NCBI RefSeq assembly: GCF_042646125.1
Contig: NZ_JBHRSW010000005.1
Span: 186,001 to 250,000 of the forward strand
Length of the DNA: 64,000 nucleotides
Direction: 5' to 3'
Source of the DNA: Glaciecola flavus
GTDB taxonomy: Bacteria > Pseudomonadota > Gammaproteobacteria > Enterobacterales > Alteromonadaceae
Shown in pieces: positions 26,761 through 35,721 of this stretch. Position 1 is the first letter of the stretch, and the number at the start of each line of letters is the position of its first letter. Made by a program: the position numbers and the translations under genes. The notes beneath the pieces were generated by a model that saw only the letters and a list, made by a program, of their open reading frames with translations, was not told the origin of the DNA and made no database searches.

Positions 26761-27756
26761 ATGAATAGCAGTATAATGGCGCGCGAATCTAAAGAAAGTG
26801 CAGATTCTATTAGCACACTAATTAAATACAATAGGTCAACTTTTGATGGGCTCGCCGAATCTTTCAAACTTTCGCCTCCACTTGGCATTATGACTGTCGG
26901 CCGTGGGAGTTCTGATCATGTTGGCGTCTTTGCAAAGTACTTGTTTGAAACTCAATGTGGAATACCTGTTTTTTCCGCCGCGCCGTCTGTCGCTAGCGTG
27001 TTCAACAAAACACTCAACCTGAAGGGCTTTTTAGCTATTGCAATTTCTCAATCAGGTCAAAGCCCAGATATCGTATCTCAATTAAAGTATGCGAAAGAAG
27101 GTGGCGCTTATTGTATAGCTATAGTTAACAATAGTTCTTCACCTCTAGCTAAAGTAGCAGATGTAGTGATAGATATGTGTGCAGGAGAAGAGATAGCTGT
27201 CGCGGCCACAAAAAGCTACTTGTGTTCTTTAGCTGCATTACTTGGCTTATGTGCAAGTTGGACGAAAGATACGAGCCTGCAAGAATCATTGAAAACATTG
27301 CCCAGTCAGCTCGCGCGCGCCGGAAGTATGCCTGCTATGCTAACCAAGGATAACTTCCATATTTCTGAGCGTTGTATAGTGGTGGGTCGCGGGTTTGGCT
27401 ATGCCATATCTAAAGAGATTGCGCTTAAGCTAAAAGAGGTACTCGGTGTGCAAGCTGAAGCGTTTAGCAGTGCAGAATTTTTGCATGGCCCCGTAACACT
27501 GGCATCTAAAACTATTTCTGTTGTATCTATTTCGCTCAATGATGCAACCGGTTACATTCATGATCAAATTGTGCTTGATTTGCAAGCACGAGAGGCAGAG
27601 ATCATAGATATCTCGGTTGGTGAGGATGTGCACAACTTACTCCAGCCTCTGTTGATTGTGCAGAGATTTTATTTAGATTTGGCTGCACTAGCTGCTTCTA
27701 GGGGTTTGAACCCAGACAAGCCACCAGGTCTACAAAAAGTAACGGAAACAAAATAA
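26761..27756 (+). CDS. nagBII: SIS-domain glucosamine-6-phosphate deaminase (NagB-II type)
   Basis: This 331-residue cytoplasmic protein has two SIS sugar-isomerase domains: the first with MTVGRGSSDHVGVFAKYLFE and ISQSGQSPDIV, the second with CIVVGRGFGYAISKEIALKLKEV and SSAEFLHGPVTL. The N-terminal ARESKESADSI, the central EEIAVAATKSYLCSL and the C-terminal GLNPDKPPGLQKVTET match the NagB-II deaminases described in Shewanella and relatives, which convert glucosamine-6-phosphate to fructose-6-phosphate and ammonia. It lacks the glutaminase domain of GlmS. It is followed 22 bases later by a GlcNAc-type permease. NagA and a GlcNAc kinase are not nearby. Confidence 0.88.
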   Translation: MNSSIMARESKESADSISTLIKYNRSTFDGLAESFKLSPPLGIMTVGRGSSDHVGVFAKYLFETQCGIPVFSAAPSVASVFNKTLNLKGFLAIAISQSGQSPDIVSQLKYAKEGGAYCIAIVNNSSSPLAKVADVVIDMCAGEEIAVAATKSYLCSLAALLGLCASWTKDTSLQESLKTLPSQLARAGSMPAMLTKDNFHISERCIVVGRGFGYAISKEIALKLKEVLGVQAEAFSSAEFLHGPVTLASKTISVVSISLNDATGYIHDQIVLDLQAREAEIIDISVGEDVHNLLQPLLIVQRFYLDLAALAASRGLNPDKPPGLQKVTETK

Positions 27757-27778
27757 ATACAATTGATAAGGAAAAAAA

Positions 27779-29050
27779 ATGTTCCTACTCATTATTGTCG
27801 GCATCCTGTTTTTCATTTTTGGCTTTATTACATGGTTAAATGGCGCGTTGATACCATTTCTGCAAATTGTCAGCAATTTGAATGAGTTTCAAGCGCTACT
27901 CGTGGCCTTCTGCTTTTACATCGCTTACACGGTTATGGCATTGCCGATGTCTTGGATATTGGATCGTACCGGATATCGATTGGGTATTGTGTATGGCTTG
28001 GTGCTTGTGGGGATCGGAAGCTTTTTGTTTATACCAGCGGCAAAAACGCAAGCTTTTGCCATATTCTTGTTTGCTCAATTTACGATGGGAGCCGGCTTAA
28101 CCTTGCTTCAAACGGCAGCCAATCCGTATATAGTTAAACTCGGGCCGCATGAATCTGCAGCCGCTAGAATTGCCATCATGGGCATTCTCAATAAACTCGC
28201 TGGCGTACTCGCACCGCTTGCATTTACAGCATTGGTTCTCAGTGACTTTTCAAATGTCAGTACAGCTAGTATTGCCGCGCTCTCAGAGGCAGAGAGAAAA
28301 TTAACCATAAGCAATATGGTGAACAACTTAGTGTTGCCATATTTTGGCATGGGTTTCGTCTTAATATGCTTGGCTATTGCCATGTGGCGCATTTCTCTTC
28401 CCGAGATCGAGGAGACAGAGTCCTTACAAGCCTTGCCAACAAAATCTGTGCTACAACACCCTCAATTGATTTGGGGAGCCATAGTCTTGTTTTTCTACGT
28501 AGGAATAGAAGTTATTGCAGGCGATACAATCGGACTATATGGATCATCACTCGGACTGGAAAGTGTCACTACACTGACTTCATACACAATGGCCGCTATG
28601 GTGATTGGCTATATTGTTGGGCTGGTGCTCATTCCAAAGTTCATAACCCAGCAAAGCATACTTGTCGTATCAGGTATTACGGGGATAATACTTAGCATCG
28701 CGATAGTGCTCAGCTCTGACACAAATACTAGCATTGCTGAATTTCTCTGGGGGTGGTCGAATGTGCCTGTTGTGCCAAATTCGATAACTTGTATTGCACT
28801 GCTGGGATTGGCAAATGCCATGGTTTGGCCAGCTATTTGGCCACTAGCCTTGGCTGACTTAGGAAAACACACGGCAAGAGGATCTGCACTTTTGATCATG
28901 GGAATAGCCGGCGGCGCTATTCTTCCTCTAGTTTATGGAGGGGCGAGCGAGTTGATAAACGCGAAGTACGCATACCTATTGTTGCCGATAGCTTACTTAC
29001 TGATCGTTTGGTACGGCTCGATAGGATACAAGCTGCGTCCCAAAGAATAG
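27779..29050 (+). CDS. nagP: FHS-family sugar permease, NagP-like N-acetylglucosamine transporter
   Basis: This 423-residue protein has about 12 membrane helices. It belongs to the fucose-galactose-hexose family of MFS permeases: FIFGFITWLNGALIPFLQIV, the helix 2-3 loop MSWILDRTGYRLGI, and LTLLQTAANPYIVKLGPHESAAARI. NagP proteins of this family import N-acetylglucosamine across the inner membrane in marine gammaproteobacteria. The pairing with NagB-II supports an amino-sugar substrate; direct proof is lacking. AAGGA precedes the ATG. Confidence 0.85.
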   Translation: MFLLIIVGILFFIFGFITWLNGALIPFLQIVSNLNEFQALLVAFCFYIAYTVMALPMSWILDRTGYRLGIVYGLVLVGIGSFLFIPAAKTQAFAIFLFAQFTMGAGLTLLQTAANPYIVKLGPHESAAARIAIMGILNKLAGVLAPLAFTALVLSDFSNVSTASIAALSEAERKLTISNMVNNLVLPYFGMGFVLICLAIAMWRISLPEIEETESLQALPTKSVLQHPQLIWGAIVLFFYVGIEVIAGDTIGLYGSSLGLESVTTLTSYTMAAMVIGYIVGLVLIPKFITQQSILVVSGITGIILSIAIVLSSDTNTSIAEFLWGWSNVPVVPNSITCIALLGLANAMVWPAIWPLALADLGKHTARGSALLIMGIAGGAILPLVYGGASELINAKYAYLLLPIAYLLIVWYGSIGYKLRPKE

Positions 29051-29067
29051 ACTGAGGTTTAGTGCAG

Positions 29068-29107
29068 TGAGCGACACAAAGTGTCTACCTCACCGCTCAA
29101 CTTTTTT
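29068..29107 (+). terminator. Possible terminator after the permease
   Basis: TGAGCG pairs with CGCTCA around an inner GACAC-AAA-GTGTC hairpin, followed by six T residues. It lies between convergent transcription units ending at 29050 and 29106. Confidence 0.45.
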
Positions 29108-31376
29108 ATTCTGTAATGAATGTCAAAACTCCACCCTTTAACAACTCAAAGTGAGTAATTTTATGGTTATTAATTTGCTCACCATTAAACTCTATTCTTT
29201 TAACTGGACTAGTCAATTCACCTTGGACTTTTATTTCTAGTTTCTTACTTCCCAAATACAAAAAGATTCGCTCAAAATCAGGTACCCCTAAAACGTATTC
29301 TCCACTTGCTGGATTTAGCGGATAAAACCCTAAAGCACTCATCACATACCAAGCCGACATTTGACCAACATCATCATTGCCCGCAAGGCCATCGGCTTGA
29401 CTGGTGTACATCGTATCGCGTATTTGCCTAATCCTTTGCTCACCTTTTTCTGGTGATCCTGCTAGCGCATATAAATAGGGCACGTGATGAACCGGCTCGT
29501 TTCCATGAGCATACTGGCCAATTAACCCAGAAATATCTGGTGATACATCATCCCCGTGCATTTCTGAACTGGTCGTAAAAAGCTCGTCCAATTTATTGAC
29601 AAAAGGCACGTTCCCGCCAAAAAGCGCAATCAAGCCCTCAACGTCGTGAGGGACAAACCAAGTATATTGCCAAGCATTAGCTTCTGTGTAGTCTGTATTT
29701 CGATGCTCAACATGAGTTGGGTTAAATGGCTCCACCCACTTACCATTTTGATCTTTACCCCGCATGAATTGAAGCTCTTTATCAAATAAGGTCTTATACG
29801 CGCTTGCCCTATCAGCAAAATAGGCAGCATCATCCTCAGCTGCAATTGACGCGGCTAGTTTTGCAATAGCCCAATCATCAAATGCATACTCAAGTGTTTT
29901 TGATACTGCCTCTACTTCCAGTTCTGAAGGTATGTACCCATATTGTTTAAAATGATCAATGCCAAACATGTCTTGCATCGCTGATGCCTTGCTGGCAGAT
30001 AAGATTTGTTCGGGTTTGAGTGTGGTTAGGCCTTTAAAATAGGCATCAACTAGCACAGGCACAGCATGGTAGCCAATCATGACATCTGTTTCATTTGCCA
30101 TTAAATCCCATGTAGGTAACAAACGTGTCTCTTCATAAAACCCATACATTGAGTGCATCATTGGGTCTATTAACTTGGGGTGAGTAATGGTCAACAGAGG
30201 ATGTAACGTTCTGAATGTATCCCACAGTGAAAATAGCGTGTATCTGGGCAGTGCTTTATTTGTTGTGTATAATTTACCGTCTCCACCGGTAAATTGTCCT
30301 AATGCATCACTATATAAGTGTGGCGCAATCATCGAATGATAAAATGCCGTATAAAACTTTGTTTTCTTCTCCAAGCTTTGGACGCTATCAATTTCAAAAA
30401 TATTTAGCTGCTCACGCCACGTTTGCTGGACTTCGTTTTTCACTTTTTCAAAGTCAAAATGCGGTACTTCTAAATCGATGTTGGCTTGTGCTCCGGCAAT
30501 ACTGGCATAGGAAATACCCACTTTAACGACCAGTTCATCGGCTAGTTCTCCAAAATTTAGTACCGCTTCAGACAATATTCCTTGATGTTTATCACCGAGT
30601 TTAGGTTCTTTGTTTTCGAAATATTGATGAGAAAAAGGATGATTGAATTCCGCGACAAAATAAACAGTTTGGCGTTTGGCCCACCCTGTTGACCGACGAT
30701 AACCGACCAACTTAGTATCGCTAATTTTTGAAAATGATGTTTCTGTTGCTTCATCATAATTCTGAGCATAACCCAAATTAAAAATTAGTTTTGCCTCTTT
30801 TTTGTAGTCAAAATGATAACGATGAACACCGACGCGTTCACTCGCTGTTAACTCTGCTCGGATGCCTGATTTATCAAGAGAAACTTGGTAATATCCTGCC
30901 TGAGCTTGTTCATTTTCTTTGGCGTAAGTATCGTATATCAGTGGCACATTTTTGGTATACTCAGTAAAGACACTATTGTCTTGCTGTGCGATAGTTTGCA
31001 GATAATTACCTTGAAAAGGCATCACTAAAACATCCAGTAAGTCCCCCACCCCTGTTCCCGACAAATGCGTATGGCTGAAACCCAAAAGCACATTGTCAGA
31101 ATAATGATAGCCTGATGTCCAGTCCCACCCCTTTGACGGATTATCTGGACTCAACTGCACCATACCAAAAGGCGCCGTTGCGCCGGGAAAGGTGTGGCCG
31201 TGCCCCCCAGTTCCAATAAATGGATCTACATAATCAAGCACATCACTTGAGTGGGTCTCGGTGTGTAAAACTTCCGTAACTTCTCTCTGTAATGAAGAGC
31301 ACGAAAGTATAGTTGCACTCACTAGCCCAACAACACTTACTTTTAGCAAATAACTCAATCCAAATCGACCGTGCAT
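29106..31376 (-). CDS. GH92 alpha-mannosidase, lipoprotein (first of four)
   Basis: The protein has 756 residues from the ATG at 31376 (MHGRFGLSYLLK). A hydrophobic signal ends in a lipobox-like TILSC. GH92 enzymes are calcium-dependent inverting exo-alpha-mannosidases. The N-terminal domain begins DYVDPFIGTGGHGHTFPGAT and FGMVQLSPDN; the catalytic acid Glu lies in YTEANAWQYTWFVPHD (near residue 565) and the catalytic-base Asp motif is GNDDVGQMSAWYVMSALGFYP (near 668). It is the last gene of the minus-strand operon, one base after the SSS symporter stop region. Linkage specificity (alpha-1,2, 1,3 or 1,6) cannot be read from the sequence. Confidence 0.95.
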   Translation of the reverse strand: MHGRFGLSYLLKVSVVGLVSATILSCSSLQREVTEVLHTETHSSDVLDYVDPFIGTGGHGHTFPGATAPFGMVQLSPDNPSKGWDWTSGYHYSDNVLLGFSHTHLSGTGVGDLLDVLVMPFQGNYLQTIAQQDNSVFTEYTKNVPLIYDTYAKENEQAQAGYYQVSLDKSGIRAELTASERVGVHRYHFDYKKEAKLIFNLGYAQNYDEATETSFSKISDTKLVGYRRSTGWAKRQTVYFVAEFNHPFSHQYFENKEPKLGDKHQGILSEAVLNFGELADELVVKVGISYASIAGAQANIDLEVPHFDFEKVKNEVQQTWREQLNIFEIDSVQSLEKKTKFYTAFYHSMIAPHLYSDALGQFTGGDGKLYTTNKALPRYTLFSLWDTFRTLHPLLTITHPKLIDPMMHSMYGFYEETRLLPTWDLMANETDVMIGYHAVPVLVDAYFKGLTTLKPEQILSASKASAMQDMFGIDHFKQYGYIPSELEVEAVSKTLEYAFDDWAIAKLAASIAAEDDAAYFADRASAYKTLFDKELQFMRGKDQNGKWVEPFNPTHVEHRNTDYTEANAWQYTWFVPHDVEGLIALFGGNVPFVNKLDELFTTSSEMHGDDVSPDISGLIGQYAHGNEPVHHVPYLYALAGSPEKGEQRIRQIRDTMYTSQADGLAGNDDVGQMSAWYVMSALGFYPLNPASGEYVLGVPDFERIFLYLGSKKLEIKVQGELTSPVKRIEFNGEQINNHKITHFELLKGGVLTFITE

Positions 31377-31383
31377 CACCACA

Positions 31384-33171
31384 TTAAGCCTCCAACTTAT
31401 CGTACCAGCTTCGCTTTAAAATATAACTCGTGCTTAAGCACACCAAGATTGCCAATAGCATTGCCGAGTAAAGTTGCAAAACTAAATACATAGCAATGAG
31501 TACCAAACTAGTTTGCCAAACAATACCCACAAGGACATTGAACACATCTTTCTTCATAGAAGCATGTTTTGTTTCTGGGTTTAATCGACTGACGTTCTCG
31601 CGAACAGGCCCCCAGCACCCCCAAGGTCGCACCGTTTTATAAAACTGACTAAGTACATTAAAGTCGTCCGCTGGCGTGAGTAAAGTGGCAACGATCGAGC
31701 CAACAGCCCCAGCAAATAACAAAAAGGGAAAAGCGTACAATGGATGTAAACTAGGATAAATAACTGGTAGCGCTAAAGACGCGAGCAAACCACTGAGCAT
31801 GCCTCCAAAATAGCCGTAACCATTGAAACGCCACCAATGCCACTTCAGTATATTCGCAGCCGAGTACCCACCAAATAGAGCAGCAAATATCCATTGCATG
31901 ATCTCGTTAATCGAATCTAAAATCCAACCAAAACTGACGCCGACAATAACAATTAACAGGGACACAACATAACTGAGTTTAACGTAGTGAGTTTCACTCT
32001 CACTTGGCCTTAAATAACGGCGATATATATCGTTAACAAAATATGCTGGTGCCGCATTAATTGTCGCGGCAAAGGTTGACATGAACGCAGCTAACAAACC
32101 AGCTATTAATAATCCAACCAAACCTACCGGAATAAAATTACTGATCGCAAAGGGCAAGACTTGCTCAAAATCAAAGTTCTGCTGGGACGACTGAATATCT
32201 GGCCCCATGAAGACCAAGGCAAGCACAGCCAAACCTACAACCATCATATAACGTGGGATAAGCATCACTAAAGACACCACAGCGCTCATTTTGGCTGCAT
32301 CTTTAGCATCTTTACATGCTAGAATCCGTTGCATATCGTAGCCTGGAACTGGGCCTGCCATACTGGACAATACGCCTTTAAATAGCATCATCATAAAAAA
32401 CAGGCCAAACAAACTAAAACCATCACTGGCTATCTTGTCATTGACACTATCGATTACCCCACTCCAGTCCAAAGCAAGCTCCCAACCAAAGCTAAGCTCC
32501 AACCATCCGTGTGGCACCGCTTTCGCTATCATATCGGGGCTGATTGCTGATATAGCGATAATACCGACAGAAATAGCAGCAAGAGTCATCAGTAAAAACT
32601 GTATGATTTCAGTAACTACGACGCTTATCATGCCGCCTTTAATGACGTATAAACTGGTAAGCGTGAATATCGCCAATGCATAGGTATCCGCTGACCATCC
32701 CCATGGCAAAAAAACTTCTGAAAACTTTCCGATACCCTTAAAGGCGTAAGCAATAAATCCAACTGCACTGATCAGCGCAAAAACAACAACAATAAGGTGT
32801 GATAACTGGGTACCCTTGCCCTCGCCAAATCGACTAGCAAGCCATTCAGCACCGGTCATTGCATTTGAACGCCGCAGCCAAGCAGACAAATAGACCATTA
32901 AGAAAATTTGATTAAATACCGGCCAAATCCAAGGTAACCAAGCGCTTTTTAAGCCGTATACAAACATCATTGAGACTAACCACATAGTCCCTGCGATATC
33001 AAACATCCCAGATGCATTGGACACCCCGAGTGCCCACCAAGGGATGCGTTTACCTCCCAAGAAGTAGTCTTCAGTATTATTACTTCTTTGTCTGGAGACC
33101 CAAATTCCAATTAACAATGTCCCAAGCATATAAGCACAAATGATGACAAGGTCTAAGAGTGATAACTGCAT
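31384..33171 (-). CDS. Sodium:solute symporter (SSS family), probable glycan or sugar importer
   Basis: This 595-residue inner-membrane protein has about 13-14 helices. The N terminus DLVIICAYMLGTLLIGIWVS, EDYFLGGKRIPWWALGVSNASG and the GxxSS-like sodium site region around FMSTFAATINAAPAYFVND are typical of SSS proteins. Its place between the GH2 beta-mannosidase and a GH92 enzyme suggests it carries the sugar product of periplasmic trimming, for example mannose, mannobiose or a Man-GlcNAc disaccharide for the cytoplasmic GH2 enzyme. The last idea is inference from location. Confidence 0.9.
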   Translation of the reverse strand: MQLSLLDLVIICAYMLGTLLIGIWVSRQRSNNTEDYFLGGKRIPWWALGVSNASGMFDIAGTMWLVSMMFVYGLKSAWLPWIWPVFNQIFLMVYLSAWLRRSNAMTGAEWLASRFGEGKGTQLSHLIVVVFALISAVGFIAYAFKGIGKFSEVFLPWGWSADTYALAIFTLTSLYVIKGGMISVVVTEIIQFLLMTLAAISVGIIAISAISPDMIAKAVPHGWLELSFGWELALDWSGVIDSVNDKIASDGFSLFGLFFMMMLFKGVLSSMAGPVPGYDMQRILACKDAKDAAKMSAVVSLVMLIPRYMMVVGLAVLALVFMGPDIQSSQQNFDFEQVLPFAISNFIPVGLVGLLIAGLLAAFMSTFAATINAAPAYFVNDIYRRYLRPSESETHYVKLSYVVSLLIVIVGVSFGWILDSINEIMQWIFAALFGGYSAANILKWHWWRFNGYGYFGGMLSGLLASLALPVIYPSLHPLYAFPFLLFAGAVGSIVATLLTPADDFNVLSQFYKTVRPWGCWGPVRENVSRLNPETKHASMKKDVFNVLVGIVWQTSLVLIAMYLVLQLYSAMLLAILVCLSTSYILKRSWYDKLEA

Positions 33172-33182
33172 GTAAATCCAGC

Positions 33183-35705
33183 CTAATTATACGTATCGTA
33201 AAGCGAAGTAATTTCCAGTGATTCCTTGACCAGCTCAAGGCCTTGTTGAGCTAGTACATCGTCCTTTATCGAAACGCTTTTTGCAACATTGGGCACTAAA
33301 TCAAAAAAATTCTCACTAAAATTTTTATCACAAATAGGAAAAGACAAATATACATACCTAACGAGGGTATCTGCAGTTAAGCTAATGCTTATTTGCCCGT
33401 CAAGAATGGAAACATCCACAAGAATATTTGGTTTTTTTAAGGGTAACTCCTTGTTTTCTGTAAAATAATAAATACTATTTTCTTTCTCTCCATCTGCATT
33501 TTGCCACAGCATCAGTAGGAACACTTCAGCCATATTGACGCCTTCTAACACTTCTTCGAGCATCAGGCTCACGACACTAGAACTGCTATTCCCCGGCGCA
33601 ATGCAGGTATAATTGGCATGCATGTATTCCTCGCCTGACAGCGACATAAGCTTGATAACAATGTTAAATAAGTATGCTTCAGGGGCGTCATTCAACGCAT
33701 ATATCGTAACGGTATCGCCATCGACATCCGCTGCAATTAATCGATCTCGAAACAATGCTTTTGCCTCATAGTGCGCCGCTTTATATTTACCGTAATAATC
33801 AATACTCGACCATGAAGTAACCGGCCAACAATCATTGAGCTGCCAATACAAGGTTCCCATACAAAATGGCTGTGCTTTACGATGAGCCAGAAACGCCGTC
33901 CCCAATGCTTGTGCCTGTAATAACTGACTGAGAAATAAAAAACTCTCGAAGTCTTTTGGTGCGTTAAATTCTGCCTCTATGTGTTTTTTAATTATGTTGT
34001 TTCCACGAGGGTGTTTTTGATGATTCAACATCGTAGGAGAGTCTAAAAAGTAATCGCTCTCAGGACAAAAGTGTTTGATTGAGGATAGAAGTGGGAATGC
34101 TTGAAAGCCATACTCTGACATAAATCGCGGCACGCGCGTTTTAAATTCAGAAAAAGGCAATTCCCCATGCCATACGCCCCAATAATGATTGTCCCCAACA
34201 AGATCTTCCTCAGGGCGTTCCCAAAAACTGATGGGAGATGAGGCGATATAATCTATTTCAGGGTGCAGTTCATTTACCAAACTCGGTAAAAGCTGATGAA
34301 AAAGCACCTCGTAGTCTTGCTTGAGTTTCGCATATTGGGTATCAGAATAACCAAAATTTTCTTGCCATCCCCAACACTCTATTCCCATTGCAATCTCGTT
34401 ATTACCGCACCACAGGGCGATACACGGATGACTACGGAGACGTTTAATGTTGCATATCACTTCGTCTTTTACGTTATTTAAAAACGCTTTGTCTGCAGGG
34501 TACAGAGTACAAGCAAACATAAAGTCTTGCCAAACTAATATTCCGTGCTTATCTGCCAGTTCATAAAAGTAATCATCTTCATAAATACCGCCTCCCCAGA
34601 CTCGAAGCATATTCATATTGGCAGCTAAAACGTCAGCAAAAATGGTGTCGTACTTTTCCTTTCTCACTTTTTGCAGAAAACTATCACTTGGAATGTAATT
34701 TGCCCCTTTCATAAAGATCGCACGGCCATTGACCTTGAAATAAAATGACTGCCCAAATTCATCCTTTTCCTGAACAAGCTCAATCGTTCTCAAACCAATT
34801 TTCTTATCTATACTGCAAAAACGTTGATTGTCGTCTAAGAGGCTCAATGAGAATTCATATAAAAATGGTAACCCTTGACCAACAGGCCACCACAAATTTG
34901 GCTTTTCTATCACAAACGACAATTCGACGGTATTAGTGTCCCCTGCTTGCACACTAAGATGTTTTATCGATGGCGCAATATCGACGTTATTGCATTTGGC
35001 TACGACGGTCAAATACGTAGAAATCGCACATTCCACCGTCAGACTAAAGGTGAGCTGAACATGCGATTGTTTGTGGCTCTGTGTGGCGTAGGCATCAACT
35101 ATCTTTGCACCAAAAACAGGAAGCAAGTGTACAGGACGCCAAATACCGCTGGTAACGAACCTTGGCCCCCAATCCCAGCCAAAGTGATAAGGCGCTTTGC
35201 GCACATACACACTGAGTTTATTATCTGACTTATCGTTTTCCGCAGGGTAAACCAACCCGTTTTTGGCGGGTAAGTGTTGATTTAAACGAATAGGCGAATA
35301 GAAATAAAAATGAAGTGTATTGATGCCGGCTCTCAAATACTCTTTAATGCGTAGACAGTGACTGAGAAACATATTGTCAACGCTTGCGATATGCTTGTCG
35401 TTAACACGCACATCACAATAGGTGTCCAGACCCTCACAAAACAATTCCCAATCTAATGCGAGCAACTCTCTCTCTGTCATTTCGAAAGAGGTTTCATATT
35501 CCCAATCTTGATGCTCAATCCATTGCAATCGAGTTTCTTCATCGGCATAAAAAGGATCATTAATCACCCCCGCTTCGAGTAAATCAGAAAAGTTACAACC
35601 CGGCACAGAGGCTGGTCGCCATGTGTTTGTGCCAGATTGCTTGAATCGCCATTCACAGTTAGCTAGCTTATTTTTCAGTTTCTGCTGCTTGTCACAACTG
35701 TGCAT
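33183..35705 (-). CDS. GH2 beta-mannosidase
   Basis: The protein has 840 residues from the ATG at 35705 (MHSCDKQQKLKNKL), 16 bases after the GH85 stop; the open frame to 35813 overlaps GH85 and is rejected. Domain order is that of GH2 mannosidases: jelly roll (VPGCNFSDLLEAGVINDPFYADEE and GLDTYCDVRVN), immunoglobulin-like (APYHFGWDWGPRFVTSGIW), then the TIM barrel with LRVWGGGIYEDDYFY, acid/base Glu in ALWCGNNEI (near 434) and nucleophile Glu in RFMSEYGFQ (near 530). It would cleave the Man-beta-1,4-GlcNAc bond of the N-glycan core. There is no signal peptide, so it should act in the cytoplasm. Confidence 0.93.
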   Translation of the reverse strand: MHSCDKQQKLKNKLANCEWRFKQSGTNTWRPASVPGCNFSDLLEAGVINDPFYADEETRLQWIEHQDWEYETSFEMTERELLALDWELFCEGLDTYCDVRVNDKHIASVDNMFLSHCLRIKEYLRAGINTLHFYFYSPIRLNQHLPAKNGLVYPAENDKSDNKLSVYVRKAPYHFGWDWGPRFVTSGIWRPVHLLPVFGAKIVDAYATQSHKQSHVQLTFSLTVECAISTYLTVVAKCNNVDIAPSIKHLSVQAGDTNTVELSFVIEKPNLWWPVGQGLPFLYEFSLSLLDDNQRFCSIDKKIGLRTIELVQEKDEFGQSFYFKVNGRAIFMKGANYIPSDSFLQKVRKEKYDTIFADVLAANMNMLRVWGGGIYEDDYFYELADKHGILVWQDFMFACTLYPADKAFLNNVKDEVICNIKRLRSHPCIALWCGNNEIAMGIECWGWQENFGYSDTQYAKLKQDYEVLFHQLLPSLVNELHPEIDYIASSPISFWERPEEDLVGDNHYWGVWHGELPFSEFKTRVPRFMSEYGFQAFPLLSSIKHFCPESDYFLDSPTMLNHQKHPRGNNIIKKHIEAEFNAPKDFESFLFLSQLLQAQALGTAFLAHRKAQPFCMGTLYWQLNDCWPVTSWSSIDYYGKYKAAHYEAKALFRDRLIAADVDGDTVTIYALNDAPEAYLFNIVIKLMSLSGEEYMHANYTCIAPGNSSSSVVSLMLEEVLEGVNMAEVFLLMLWQNADGEKENSIYYFTENKELPLKKPNILVDVSILDGQISISLTADTLVRYVYLSFPICDKNFSENFFDLVPNVAKSVSIKDDVLAQQGLELVKESLEITSLYDTYN

Positions 35706-35721
35706 GAATAACTCTTCAGCC

